Part shown: one piece after another, positions 57,101-64,000 of the stretch
How the letters are laid out: each line of letters starts with the position of its first letter
Position numbering within the stretch: the first letter of the stretch is position 1
Assembly: GCF_029227915.1 (NCBI RefSeq)
Contig: NC_079878.1
Location: 4,836,001-4,900,000, forward strand
Reading direction: 5' to 3'
Origin: Hydractinia symbiolongicarpus
Taxonomy: Eukaryota > Cnidaria > Hydrozoa > Anthoathecata > Hydractiniidae
DNA: 64,000 nt
Notes under the pieces: model-generated
The model's database searches: none
What the model saw: only the letters and a program-made list of their open reading frames with translations
What the model was told of the DNA's origin: nothing
Position numbers and translations under genes: made by a program

Positions 57101-60100
57101 CAATTTAAGCACTGGCTGGTAGAAAGTGAGAGATTTGAGGAGGGGAGGGGGTAAGGATTGAGAGTCTTGCAAATATTGGATGATAGGCCAAGATAAGGTC
57201 GTTGATATAATAAAAAAGACTACTATTCTAATTGGACACAGCAACTGTAGAAATGCAAACACATTAAAAAATTCTTAAAGTCAATTTCAGCCGAAATTTT
57301 TACACAAGACCGAAAAAAGTGTCAGCCTTTTATTGAGTGTTCGCTGTGGGGAGCTATCAAAGTAAGTTTTTTTATGACGAAAACAAAACTTCATCTTACA
57401 GAGATCATTACATATCAGATGTTTGCTTAGGGAGGTTTCAATGTGTGAGCTTTCAGCAGTTCTTAATATTCAGGACTGCACGGGTAGTGACTTCAGTTGC
57501 TGCGTAATACAAGCATGTTGGAAGGTTGTTTAGAGATTGTGTATTCACTTGTTGATGATAAATTTTTCTGTTTTTTTTTATCTAGTCATTTTGTTATTTT
57601 AGATGTCAAACATATGAAGGAGGGTTTGCTGGCTTGCCTGGTAAATACTTCATATAATTACCAGGAGATTTTTTATAAGGCTTTTTTCTTTTTCTCGTTT
57701 TTTTTAGAATTTGAATGTGGACGCTGTTATGTTATTACATGTGAATACAAATAATATAGTAAACTTTCAATCGTCCTTATTATCATGACACATTTGTTTT
57801 GGTAGGTTTGGAAGCTCATGGAGGTTATACATATTGTGGTTACGCTTCGCTGGCGTTGCTTGGCCAAGAACAAAAAATAGATTTAAAAAGATTACTGGTT
57901 AGTATGTTGTTATTTTTTTTTGTGTGTGTGAAAGACAAATTATGTAAAAAAACATTTGAAGTCGTCACTTTCTCTTAGAAATGGACTGCATTTCGACAGA
58001 TGAAACTGGAAGGAGGTTTCCAGGTAAGTTTTTGTATATGCTGTTTTCCATGACATTTCGTTAGGTATTATTTTTCGGACAAAGGTATTGTTTTCATTTT
58101 AAAAAGTACTATCATCCATGTAAGACATTGTATCGGTTTTATATATATTTATCACATGTATGTTAGTTACCCGGTCGTTACCAAGGTGTTGCCAAAGACA
58201 TAATATATTCGTACTAAAGATGAAATACAGGCCAGATACAGGCTAATATTTTTTGTTCTTATCGTGGCTCTTTAAATACAATATATTAGATATGTACTAA
58301 CTGCAATGACATGACCATCAGTACTTCTGTAAAACGTATTGTTTTCTTTATCGTTAAAATACGAAACTCAGGAGAAACTTGTTCATATATGACGTTTTCT
58401 TTATCCCAATGACGTCTTTTTTGTTAGTGAAACCAACTTTGTAGTATTCAGTCTACAAGTCTATACCAAGAATCGACGCCATAGCATTAATAACACATAG
58501 AAATCGAAGTGTAGTGTAAAATGGGCAATTTGTACCAATGTGACGTGGAAACAAAAAAAAAACAGTGAGCCTTTAAAAGGCCAATCCTGCTACACTCGAT
58601 GTAATACACTGGTCGAACAAAGCATAAGAGCTGTGTTTATCACAAGGGTGTTGTTTTTAACGTATTTTTTTCTTCAGGGGAGGACAAATAAATTGGTGGA
58701 TGGATGTTACTCTTTCTGGCAGGGTGCATTATTTCCCATCATTCATAGCATCTTACAAATGTATAGCGACGAGAATATCAGTCAGGAGAAATGGATGTTT
58801 GATCAAAGTAATACTATTTTTGTCTTCTATAAGGAATTTTTAACTGATTAAAAGTACATCGATATACTGACAGGTCTCTTGTTGAAAAGTATTTGAAATT
58901 TATGAAACAGTGGTCTGACTTTACAATTTTTTCAGAAAAACTCCATTCAAGAAACATAGTTTGATCAGGCTTTGATGTACCAGTGATACAACTTTGATTT
59001 CATTCGAATATAAATGCGAATTTTTTTAAAACCATGAGCCAAATCAATAATGTGTTTATATGTGCGCGGTGTATCACTTCAATCGCAAGTCAGGCTTATT
59101 TCGTGGTTCCAACCTAAATACAGCTGGGATTCTTTATGTCGAATTAATCTTTTTTTCCAATTTGTTTCTTAAACATAAAATTTTTATTTGCTGCTATACA
59201 ATGTCACTTTTAAATAAGTATGTTTTGTTTTCAAATTTTGTTACTAACTACTACATGCGATATCTGTTTTTACTTTTTAGCTGCACTCGAACAGTACGTT
59301 TTAGTCAACTGTCAATGTGCTAATGGTGGTTTACGTGACAAACCGTCCAAGTATGTCGCATTATCTTATTGAGTTTGGTTTTTGCCTGTTTTTCTCTTCG
59401 GTTTTATCTTCGACACTTCTTCAATTAAAAAAGAAAGAGAAGGAGATTAAGCTACCAAGATGTATGAAAAAAGTTTATGCTTTACGTCATGAGACTTGTG
59501 TTGAGGCTGCAGGTTGTAAGACTTCGTTTTTGTCGCAAGAACTCGTTACTCATGAAAATAGAAAATAAAGGATAATTTAAGTAGAAGTTACACAGCTACG
59601 AACAGACCTTTGTTAAATATTAACACGTACAACCCTCAACAATATATACTATAAGCTGACGTCAGCATAGTCATATTTCTCAAATTTTATAGCCTGGGTG
59701 GACCCTGACGTGGTTTACTTGTCTTTATACTTTAGTGGAAGGTTGTAGCTCCACATGGCTGATCTTTATATTGTGAGTGAACTTATCCACATGTTATAAT
59801 ATGGATGCTTTTTGTTTCAGAGGGAGAGATTTATACCACACGTGTTACTGTTTGAGCGGTTTATCTATAGCAGAGCACTTCATCGGAGATGGTGTCAGTA
59901 GGAGTGAAATTTTTGGTGGATCCAGAAATTTACTGGTATAAACTGTTCGTTTTAATGCATTCAGTTGGCAGCCTCGTCCCCAGGTTTTGTTAGGCTTTTT
60001 ATATTTGGACGGCCTGAACAAAGCCTTGTTATGAAAAGCCCAACATGTCGTGGGAACAAGGTTGTTAAGTTTGAACTCGTTTTGTTGAAAGTTATCTTCT

Positions 60101-60242
60101 AATTTTCATGTTTTTATTTTCGATTTGTTGTTAATTTCTTTTCTAGAAACCGATTCATCCGATTTTTAATGTTTGTATTGATAGTGCTGAAGATGCTTTA
60201 AATCATTTTAAACATTTACCTGTTCCGACTGTAATATTGTGA
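42170..60242 (+). CDS. FNTB: Protein farnesyltransferase subunit beta
   Basis: Fifteen exons: 42170-42256, 46665-46732, 46802-46874, 55927-56018, 56120-56172, 56284-56386, 56468-56551, 56716-56802, 57603-57640, 57806-57897, 57979-58023, 58678-58807, 59281-59350, 59821-59935, 60147-60242. They join in frame to 410 aa (human 437). With FNTA the beta subunit binds farnesyl diphosphate and the CaaX cysteine and transfers the farnesyl group in the cytosol. Recognisable stretches: CLDASRPWLC, EGGFGGGPDQLPHLAPTYAA, DDGSFTMHKDGEVDIRGAYC, EAHGGYTYCGYASLALL, RTNKLVDGCYSFWQGALFP and GRDLYHTCYCLSGLSIAEHF. The zinc ligands correspond to Asp282, Cys284 and His347. Exon 1 is assigned by its in-frame junction (SYFEQ/KKVELN) and an upstream in-frame TAA; it is less certain than the others. 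Introns 1 (4.4 kb) and 3 (9.1 kb) are swollen by transposons. Confidence 0.93.
42342..43901 (-). mobile_element. DNA transposon with 14-bp TIRs and 6-bp TSD (IS3EU-like, tentative)
   Basis: Termini are TACGATGGCCCCTA (42342-42355) and its exact complement (43888-43901); similarity continues about 15 bases inward with few mismatches. They are flanked by the direct repeat CTTTTA at 42336-42341 and 43902-43907, a perfect 6-bp target duplication. Subterminal regions carry many copies of ACACTTCTCTTC at the left and GAAGAGAAGTGT at the right, likely transposase-binding sites. The only ORF (43036-43689, minus) is an integrase-core fragment. Integrase-type transposase plus a 6-bp TSD fits the eukaryotic IS3-like group (IS3EU) as I recall it. 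It is inserted in FNTB intron 1. Confidence 0.75.
43036..43689 (-). CDS. Truncated integrase-core (DDE) transposase
   Basis: 217 aa. STRIRSDDGTENCILEAVEI holds the second catalytic Asp of an rve-type core, and GTSTANQRIESFWSQLSKD holds the catalytic Glu in the NQRIE context usual for this family. The rest (WWRLFFRELADLGFLDAG, then FAIRWNQHLLAPSKGATAPR, GRPDTLYFVPELYG) is the conserved C-terminal part of eukaryotic integrase-core transposases. The N-terminal third with the first Asp is missing, and only about 200 bp remain to the terminus. The copy is therefore probably non-autonomous though still open. Confidence 0.75.
   Translation of the reverse strand: MRFITWDQSPCHIFSTRIRSDDGTENCILEAVEIALRSQHNDEYVGTGSFIVGTSTANQRIESFWSQLSKDSPSWWRLFFRELADLGFLDAGDALIAKCARYCFMDLIRKNLNEFAIRWNQHLLAPSKGATAPRGRPDTLYFVPELYGCKSFKKTLDLNELEEFSELSVPDHDNEPEFIEFAETVLPIEGFSKLKPDTAHEAIDYYIALICAVKRYM
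43918..44090. repeat. Inverted partial copy of the transposon's right end
   Basis: Its reverse complement matches 43710-43885: TTGC.GA.C, CACATGCAGAGAAGT.TTAAG, GTGTCAAAA.ACTGAAGA, and AGAAGAGAAGTGT. Together the two arms form a palindrome of about 380 bp just outside the transposon end. A strong hairpin (TTAGCGGC/GCCGCTAA near 44125-44147) follows. Confidence 0.6.
44160..46664. other. Remainder of FNTB intron 1
   Basis: No supported gene. GCGGACCAGAATTTAG at about 45569 repeats a word found at about 43716, suggesting further transposon debris. A candidate MITE occupies 45860-46356. Confidence 0.4.
45860..46356. repeat. Candidate MITE with G-rich inner ends
   Basis: The left end is ATACTGTAATTCCTC, then TTAGCCCC, GGGCTTATTAAA and a poly-G run. 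The right end mirrors it with GGGGGCTTATTAAAAGGCGG, GGAAGGGGTCTAAGG and TTTATACAGTA. The inverted ACTGTA ends and shared internal words suggest a 0.5-kb non-autonomous element; the target duplication is unclear. Confidence 0.4.
47275..50280 (-). mobile_element. Non-LTR retrotransposon (LINE), inactive, in FNTB intron 3
   Basis: Minus-strand domains in order. An AP endonuclease at about 50280-49700 has FWIGNSDGYGGVGIFVAEKW, FLSVYAPQC, and YESGGCKTQIDYFLVRN. A linker follows. The reverse transcriptase at about 48905-48068 has DGAIPSEWQSSVIVICFKGK, FVPGRGTTDAIFLLRQLQ, AFVDLEKAFDRVP, GVHQGSVLSPLLF and the catalytic YADDLVLIAEP. The C-terminal part at about 47720-47275 has ERSVMLYGSETWAVKQED, MNWLGHLERMEGDNW and KPKGRPRKTW. 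Domain content and arrangement are those of a single-ORF APE-type LINE; I do not assign a clade. Several stops and frameshifts interrupt it, so the copy is dead although the RT block is open for 190 codons. Confidence 0.9.
50290..51654. other. FNTB intron 3, no gene seen
   Basis: AT-rich with CAA/ACA-rich stretches at 50480-50700. No motif-bearing frame. Confidence 0.4.
51655..51722 (+). repeat. 17-bp minisatellite, four perfect units
   Basis: Four identical copies of ATGTTTCCTCTTAGCAG in a row. Perfect identity implies recent expansion. Confidence 0.9.
51957..52117 (+). repeat. Tandem repeat, about 62-bp unit, 2.6 copies
   Basis: AAGAGAGTCCAAAAGTC(T/C)ACAC, then GGCGAGATTTTTCT, CGTCATAATTCTTTTGTTT, is present twice, followed by a third start (AAGAGAGTCCAAAAGTCCAC at about 52093) that then diverges. 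Confidence 0.8.
52434..52547 (-). repeat. 3' LTR of the copia element
   Basis: Matches 55452-55564 except for one extra A near its left edge (TTAAATG versus TTAATG). Confidence 0.93.
52682..55252 (-). CDS. Copia gag-integrase-tail-RT-RNase H fusion protein
   Basis: 856 aa in one frame. Residues 1 to about 121 are a copia gag N-terminus (LKAPPAFKEDDDYSSWKNDL, VYLSLTGRAREAVRDL, DESTRAFIAFKEFYDYKR). Then without a break, 123-160 is the extreme C-terminal integrase motif (YDKGWKGPGVILGQDSQMVL, FYRVHPCQL). An acidic linker with Asp runs (195-220) and a YNLNGRWYRARVLS segment (305-318) follow. The reverse transcriptase is at about 375-620 (KWVITEKFKGEKRVVKARLV, ITAAFLQGD, catalytic HVDD at 549-552 instead of the usual YVDD). 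RNase H is at about 698-838 (CYTDATHASL, IIDNKSL, WVEGKHQLADCLTKHGA). The zinc knuckle, protease and integrase core are absent, so an internal in-frame deletion made the fusion. It needs enzymes from a full copy to move. Confidence 0.92.
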   Translation of the reverse strand: MATTTLKAPPAFKEDDDYSSWKNDLEIWQMFTELPKKKQGPAVYLSLTGRAREAVRDLTPAEVGSDDGLDKIISKLDSIYLKDESTRAFIAFKEFYDYKRNSGDKFPDFIVQFEKLYNKISKYDKGWKGPGVILGQDSQMVLVRHGGNFYRVHPCQLMKHSQNCKVSEFKSDHVKRKESHLNKLCDMNDSVNDCDNDDDDDDDDDGGDDYDNDDDDTADKNVIDVYDDSEDVEQYHQEQARNVDENDQEDSGTSENEVEENRDTHKNNETEEDEGSGCTSDIFRRPSTESKKVESKPKAKSYIKYNLNGRWYRARVLSAQPKRSGTYKNWVNVSNDGDRKPKSINWNDVSKWVELENPEFPVYMCDVDMFSQEVVDAKERELQNLKENDVFEEVPDTGQTTVSSKWVITEKFKGEKRVVKARLVARGFEENSQSLRTDSPTCGKQSLRLAMAIIVSNDWQINSLDITAAFLQGDAIERELFLQPPKDTLSLGTVWKLKRCLYGLNDASRAWYKRVRSEMLKLGGEMCTYDPAVFYWYRVKQITGILVCHVDDFVYGGSPAFHKEVIAKLFETFKISTQSSSTFKYLGLDVDQFKSKIKINQVSYIESLITVNIENDVNNERKLTSKEKTMLRSLSGQIAWVAGQTRPDVAYDSCQTSNYGKEPTVQNLKDANKIIRKIKSKHVAITIAKIANMKNCEIICYTDATHASLKCGSSQGAFIIFVKHLSEVIPICWQSKKLQRVTKSPIALETLALSEGADASFYLANVIQQICKLTKVPKITCIIDNKSLFETLKTTNVTKDLRLRVDIARLRQMVEQDEITVKWVEGKHQLADCLTKHGASPNKLLEVLETSKISLQ
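55440..55450 (-). other. Primer-binding site of the copia element
   Basis: TGGTAGCAGAG on the minus strand, one base after the 5' LTR. It is complementary to the CUCUGCUACCA end of eukaryotic initiator tRNA-Met. Confidence 0.8.
55452..55564 (-). repeat. 5' LTR of the copia element
   Basis: 113 bp, one indel different from the 3' LTR. It should hold the promoter and polyadenylation site, but no TATA box or AATAAA stands out. Confidence 0.93.
59971..60066. repeat. Foldback repeat D, copy 2, FNTB intron 14
   Basis: Bounded by GCCTCGTCCCCAGG and GTGGGAACAAGGTTG, the same inverted ends as 37848-37944. The centre also pairs GTTAGGCTTTT with AAAAGCCCAAC loosely. Located 35 bases after exon 14. Confidence 0.55.
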
Positions 60243-60761
60243 TGAATGTATGTGTTGTAATTGAAGATATCCTCTTTGTAACGGTCGTGTCGTTTTTTTT
60301 GGAGCTGCCTACTGTAGACTAATGGAAAGATTTGATAAGATTTTCCCACAAAAAGTGCAAAACATTTAAAATGACTATCCAAAGTTATTATTTTTCCCGA
60401 AGATTTCCGAGAATCTTTCATGTAGAAATATTTGAAGAAAGATTTTCTTTTCGCGAATGAACCTTTTCTAAGGTTTTTTGCCATCTTTTGATATTTCTGC
60501 TTACATCAGTAAATTTCTGTAATGCAAGTTTTTAACCTTTAAAACAGTTTGAGTTTTTTGTCCGCAGGTCCAGAATGACAAAACATCAAATGCATTTTAA
60601 AAATATTACCACTTATCTGTTCAGTCATTGTCATTGAATAATATAATTATTATCATGTCATGAACAAGCAAGTTTATTCTAGGCTACGTTTCGACAGCTA
60701 CAGCTGTCATTGAAAATGGACAACGTTGATTTCCTGAAACTTTTAAAAATGTCATCTTATG

Positions 60762-60767
60762 AATAAA
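60762..60767 (+). terminator. Possible FNTB polyadenylation signal
   Basis: AATAAA in GAATAAAAAAAAA about 520 bases after the stop codon. Confidence 0.35.
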
Positions 60768-62616
60768 AAAAAATATGAGTTGGTATAAACAAAAGATTTA
60801 TTATATTATCGTCACTTTTTCTTCGGACTTTAATTTAATCCACGACGGAATAATTTTGAAGACCTGAAAATATGTTCTATTCTTTCTATAAATTGATATA
60901 TTGTTAAACATTTTAATGTTATGTTTTATTTAAAACAAGCAAAGAAATAGGGAAATTTTCCACATTTTTTGTGAAATTAACTTCTTCAGTGCTCAATTTC
61001 ACTTCTGCAATTTTCACAAAAATTTCTCTCTCACCTAATGTAATTGATAAAAAACCTACAAAATTGTTCTGGCGGAGCAAATGACTTTATAACAGCAGAC
61101 GGCCAATTACTCACTTTATCGTAAGGCGGTAAAAGTGGAAAACGTGATACTTCCTTCTCTTGTTTACAATGGACACGATTCTGGTTATTTAACCAATTAA
61201 CATGCTTATGTTTCTTTTGATTTGCGCTCTTCTTACGCCAAAACACAACAATATACGTCACGACGGCGTAAAACAGGGTCTGTAGCGTTTTTGATACGAA
61301 GGCTCTGGGTCGAGGTTGCCCAATTCAGTTTTTTGTTTCATTTTGCCCCGTCTTTAATTTTTATATTACTACGATATTATTACAGCTTTTAAGGTGCATA
61401 TTTTAATGTTTGAGGGTGTAGGCATACGTATTTTGAAAGAGATTCTCAAACTTAAATTTAGATTATTTTGGCGCCCCTACATAGTTAAAAAAACCCTAGG
61501 GAACAAGTCTTAACATCTGATTTTATATTGTCTGTAGAAGTAATTTGACACAATTTGGACATTTAAAACGCTTTACTAAAAAGAGCTCATTGGCGCATTA
61601 ATATATTATCACGATTTCTGGCATTTTTGCAGACGTTAGCAACGTGATCAAACATAAGGTTGCCATCTTTCTTTAACCGTCGACCTTGTCACTCCGACCC
61701 TGATTACGATTACTTGACACAGTTGGTTTCGTTTACACTTCAAATAGATGAATACAACTATTTTCCCCGATACGACAGGTTTCTTGTAAGCTTGTATCCA
61801 CGGGTGAATAAAATTGAAAATTTGCATTAAAAGCAAGAGAATTGTATTTACTGCGTGTAGAAAACTAAAAGTGAAAATTTACATTTTTTTAAAAAAATCA
61901 AAACAATAAATAAAACGGTTTCTATGGAAACAACTTCGTACCCAAGACATTATTATCACAAGCACAGCAACACACATACAGAAGACAAAATACGATTTTA
62001 GTTGAATTTTCAATATTTCGGATCGCCACCGTATGATCAAAACATCAAAATAAACAATGAGACGTGAATACAGTGAAAATCAAAATTAAATTTAACAACA
62101 GTATACTGTTGACACTAAAACAATACATCAGTAGTAAGAGTAAAAGTAGCTTTAAACACTGCTAAGGGTGAAAACACACGTGGTTATTATATTACAAACT
62201 ACACAAAAGAAATATAATTCGATATATAATATATACAACTCTTTCAATATATGGATGAAGATAAAATAATTAAAATAGTCAAAATTCAAGCCGATAAGCC
62301 TTTCACATCAAGTTCACAATAATTTTCACATATAAGTGAAGGAAATAAAAAATAGAATCTGGTCGCTGACCAAATATAGTAACATATACATCCAGGTAAA
62401 ATAAATTACATATTTCTAAAAGGTGAATAAAAACAAATCACGGTGCTAAAACGTGTAAAACATAAAAAAAGTAATTAAATGAATAAATAAATAATTACAG
62501 TCTACAGAGTGCTTCTATTTCGTGAGAAGGAAACCAAAATCTTCATCACTTTCGTTTTCTCAACAGCTGCCCATATCCCCATAAATGCTTTATAGACATT
62601 AACATAACTTAATCAA

Positions 62617-62718
62617 ACCCAGGTTTCTTGGCGTGTGTTACCATACTAAAACCCAGGTTTCTTGAAGTGTGTTACCATACTAAAACCCAGGTTTCTTGAA
62701 GTGTGTTACCATACTAGT
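62617..62718 (+). repeat. 34-bp minisatellite, three units
   Basis: Three copies of ACCCAGGTTTCTTG(GC/AA)GTG followed by TGTTACCATACTAAA. The second and third are identical over most of their length. Confidence 0.9.
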
Positions 62719-62895
62719 GTGTGTCTAAAGCATGACCTTTCGTTGATAGGGTTGTGTGAATTACATGCTTATACAAGTAAATGTGCGATGCGTCTTTGAT
62801 CACGCAAGACAACAGTACCACTTATTAATTACCACGGTTAAGATATCACTCAGGGTGTGCATGACGTAATTTAAATCTATCTTTTAGGTTAGCTT

Positions 62896-64000
62896 TCAAA
62901 CAGTAAACTTCACTTCATTGCTAACTGGCGAAGAAGCAGGGACAGCCGGCAAAAGAATTGGGATCAACTTTTGAAGATCCTGCGTGTCCAATAAAGCACA
63001 TTTCCCTTCATAAAACGATTCAAGTTCTTTCATATCCTGTTTTTAAGAAAAAAGGCGAAAACAGAAGTAATTTTGAGATGAAATTAAAAGCAGATTTAAA
63101 CTTCATATACATGAATTTCAAAGTATAGGACGTTTTATATCAGACAAATAAAATACAGTTTTTAAAGTTTTTCTTTAACAAGACCCAAGGTAGATTTTAA
63201 TTACATCAACAGCGCAAACGACAGCTTGTATTGATTGTGTCTGACTAAAAGCATATATTTTTTTTCACAAGTGAAATATTTCCAGGTAAAACGAGCGGTG
63301 TTAATTAAAGAGTTGAACTCCTTTTAAAAGTTTTTTATCAGAATATGGACCTTAATATAATTACTGGGACTTAAAGGGCTGGTTCCCATAAGCAATGTAA
63401 ACAAACAAACAAACAAACAAACAAACGAATACTACCTCACTATATTTATCTTCGAGAAGTTGAGTTGCTTCCTCGTACTGCTGAGCAAGTAGTTCAGTTT
63501 CTTTTCTTTGAAAATCTTGCATCTAAAATGAAAATAATATTCTAAAGAACTGAAGGCAGATCGAATACATTTTTTTACTTAAGATATTTTAGAAAAGACC
63601 CTTTCCTTGTTATTTTAAGGGGTGAAACTTTCGCGGCACCAGACTCACCGTGAATTTCAGGCGGAATTATTAAACAATATTTTAATTATAAAAATTCACG
63701 CAATGGGTTGTATTAAAGATATAGATAAAAACACATCAAGTGGCGTAATTATCAAATTTTCGATACATCCACTAAACGAATATTGGTGAAACGCAGAGTG
63801 TTCGTAATCTTTTTGCTCGCGCAGGTAAATTACCGTTCTCACAGTGAAAGTTTTTTTTCTTAAAGTATCATCATGTCTGCACTCTGAGGATCTTTCGCTT
63901 AAAACCAGGTTCAAATTCAATTCCTTTTTTTTATATATTAAAATATTTAACCTCAGGAGAAACCAACCTTCTGAATTTCTTTCACCGATTGGTCGATATG
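62896..64000 (-). CDS. 3' end of an unidentified coiled-coil protein gene (partial)
   Basis: Three minus-strand exons are visible: 63968-64000 (cut by the window edge), 63436-63522 and 62896-63036. Junctions are GT-AG, phase 0, ending at a TGA. The 87 visible residues start HIDQSVKEIQK, continue MQDFQRKETELLAQQYEEAT and QLLEDKYSEDMKELESFYEG, and end with a proline/hydrophobic segment LQKLIPILLPAVPASSPVSN and a short tail KFTV. Charged residues with leucines at heptad-like spacing over the first 55 residues indicate a coiled coil. The family is not recognisable from this fragment. The gene continues to the right of the window. Confidence 0.7.

Larger units (their letters stand above)
60243..62895. 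other. FNTB 3' region and intergenic DNA
   Basis: No supported gene. The right part probably includes the 3' UTR of the minus-strand coiled-coil gene. Confidence 0.4.

Overview
The window looks like a stretch of an AT-rich invertebrate genome, most likely a cnidarian (possibly hydrozoan). It has spliced genes with GT-AG introns of a few hundred bases to 9 kb, animal housekeeping genes, and a heavy load of SINEs, LINEs, DNA transposons, foldback repeats and minisatellites. The taxon is inferred from overall style and repeat types; no sequence here proves it.

Host genes in order: SAE1, the SUMO-activating enzyme subunit (+, 9061-15082, nine exons); a small single-exon secreted cystine-knot (CTCK) protein (+, 17962-18357); AP2S1, the AP-2 clathrin adaptor sigma subunit (-, 20469-22232, five exons, 142 aa); a tandem pair of intronless MFSD8/CLN7-like major facilitator transporters (-, 23913-25496 and 27186-28625); FNTB, the protein farnesyltransferase beta subunit (+, 42170-60242, fifteen exons, 410 aa); and the 3' end of an unidentified coiled-coil gene (-, 62896 to the window edge). 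The exon sets of SAE1, AP2S1 and FNTB each join in frame into full-length proteins. They do not form a pathway; the recurring themes are protein modification (SUMO, farnesyl) and endolysosomal membrane traffic (AP-2, lysosomal-type transporters).

Mobile DNA dominates the rest. 1-9 kb holds SINE copies, a decayed transposon-like unit whose coding halves point in opposite directions, and a 129-bp tandem repeat. 29.8-31.9 kb is a broken LINE. 34.8-39.1 kb is a visibly GC-richer relic of a virus-like mobile element, with broken capsid-like, packaging-ATPase-like, membrane-protein-like and short-repeat-protein reading frames (Polinton/adintovirus-like, tentative). 40.5-41.8 kb has two foldback structures and a HARBI1-type transposase relic. 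FNTB intron 1 contains a DNA transposon with 14-bp terminal repeats and a perfect 6-bp target duplication. FNTB intron 3 (9 kb) contains a LINE and a very young copia-type LTR element whose 856-codon ORF fuses gag directly to the integrase tail and reverse transcriptase.

The items most worth a second look are the virus-like relic, the internally deleted but open copia element, the 6-bp-TSD transposon with its subterminal repeat arrays, the stand-alone CTCK ligand, and the tRNA-like foldback near 40.5 kb.
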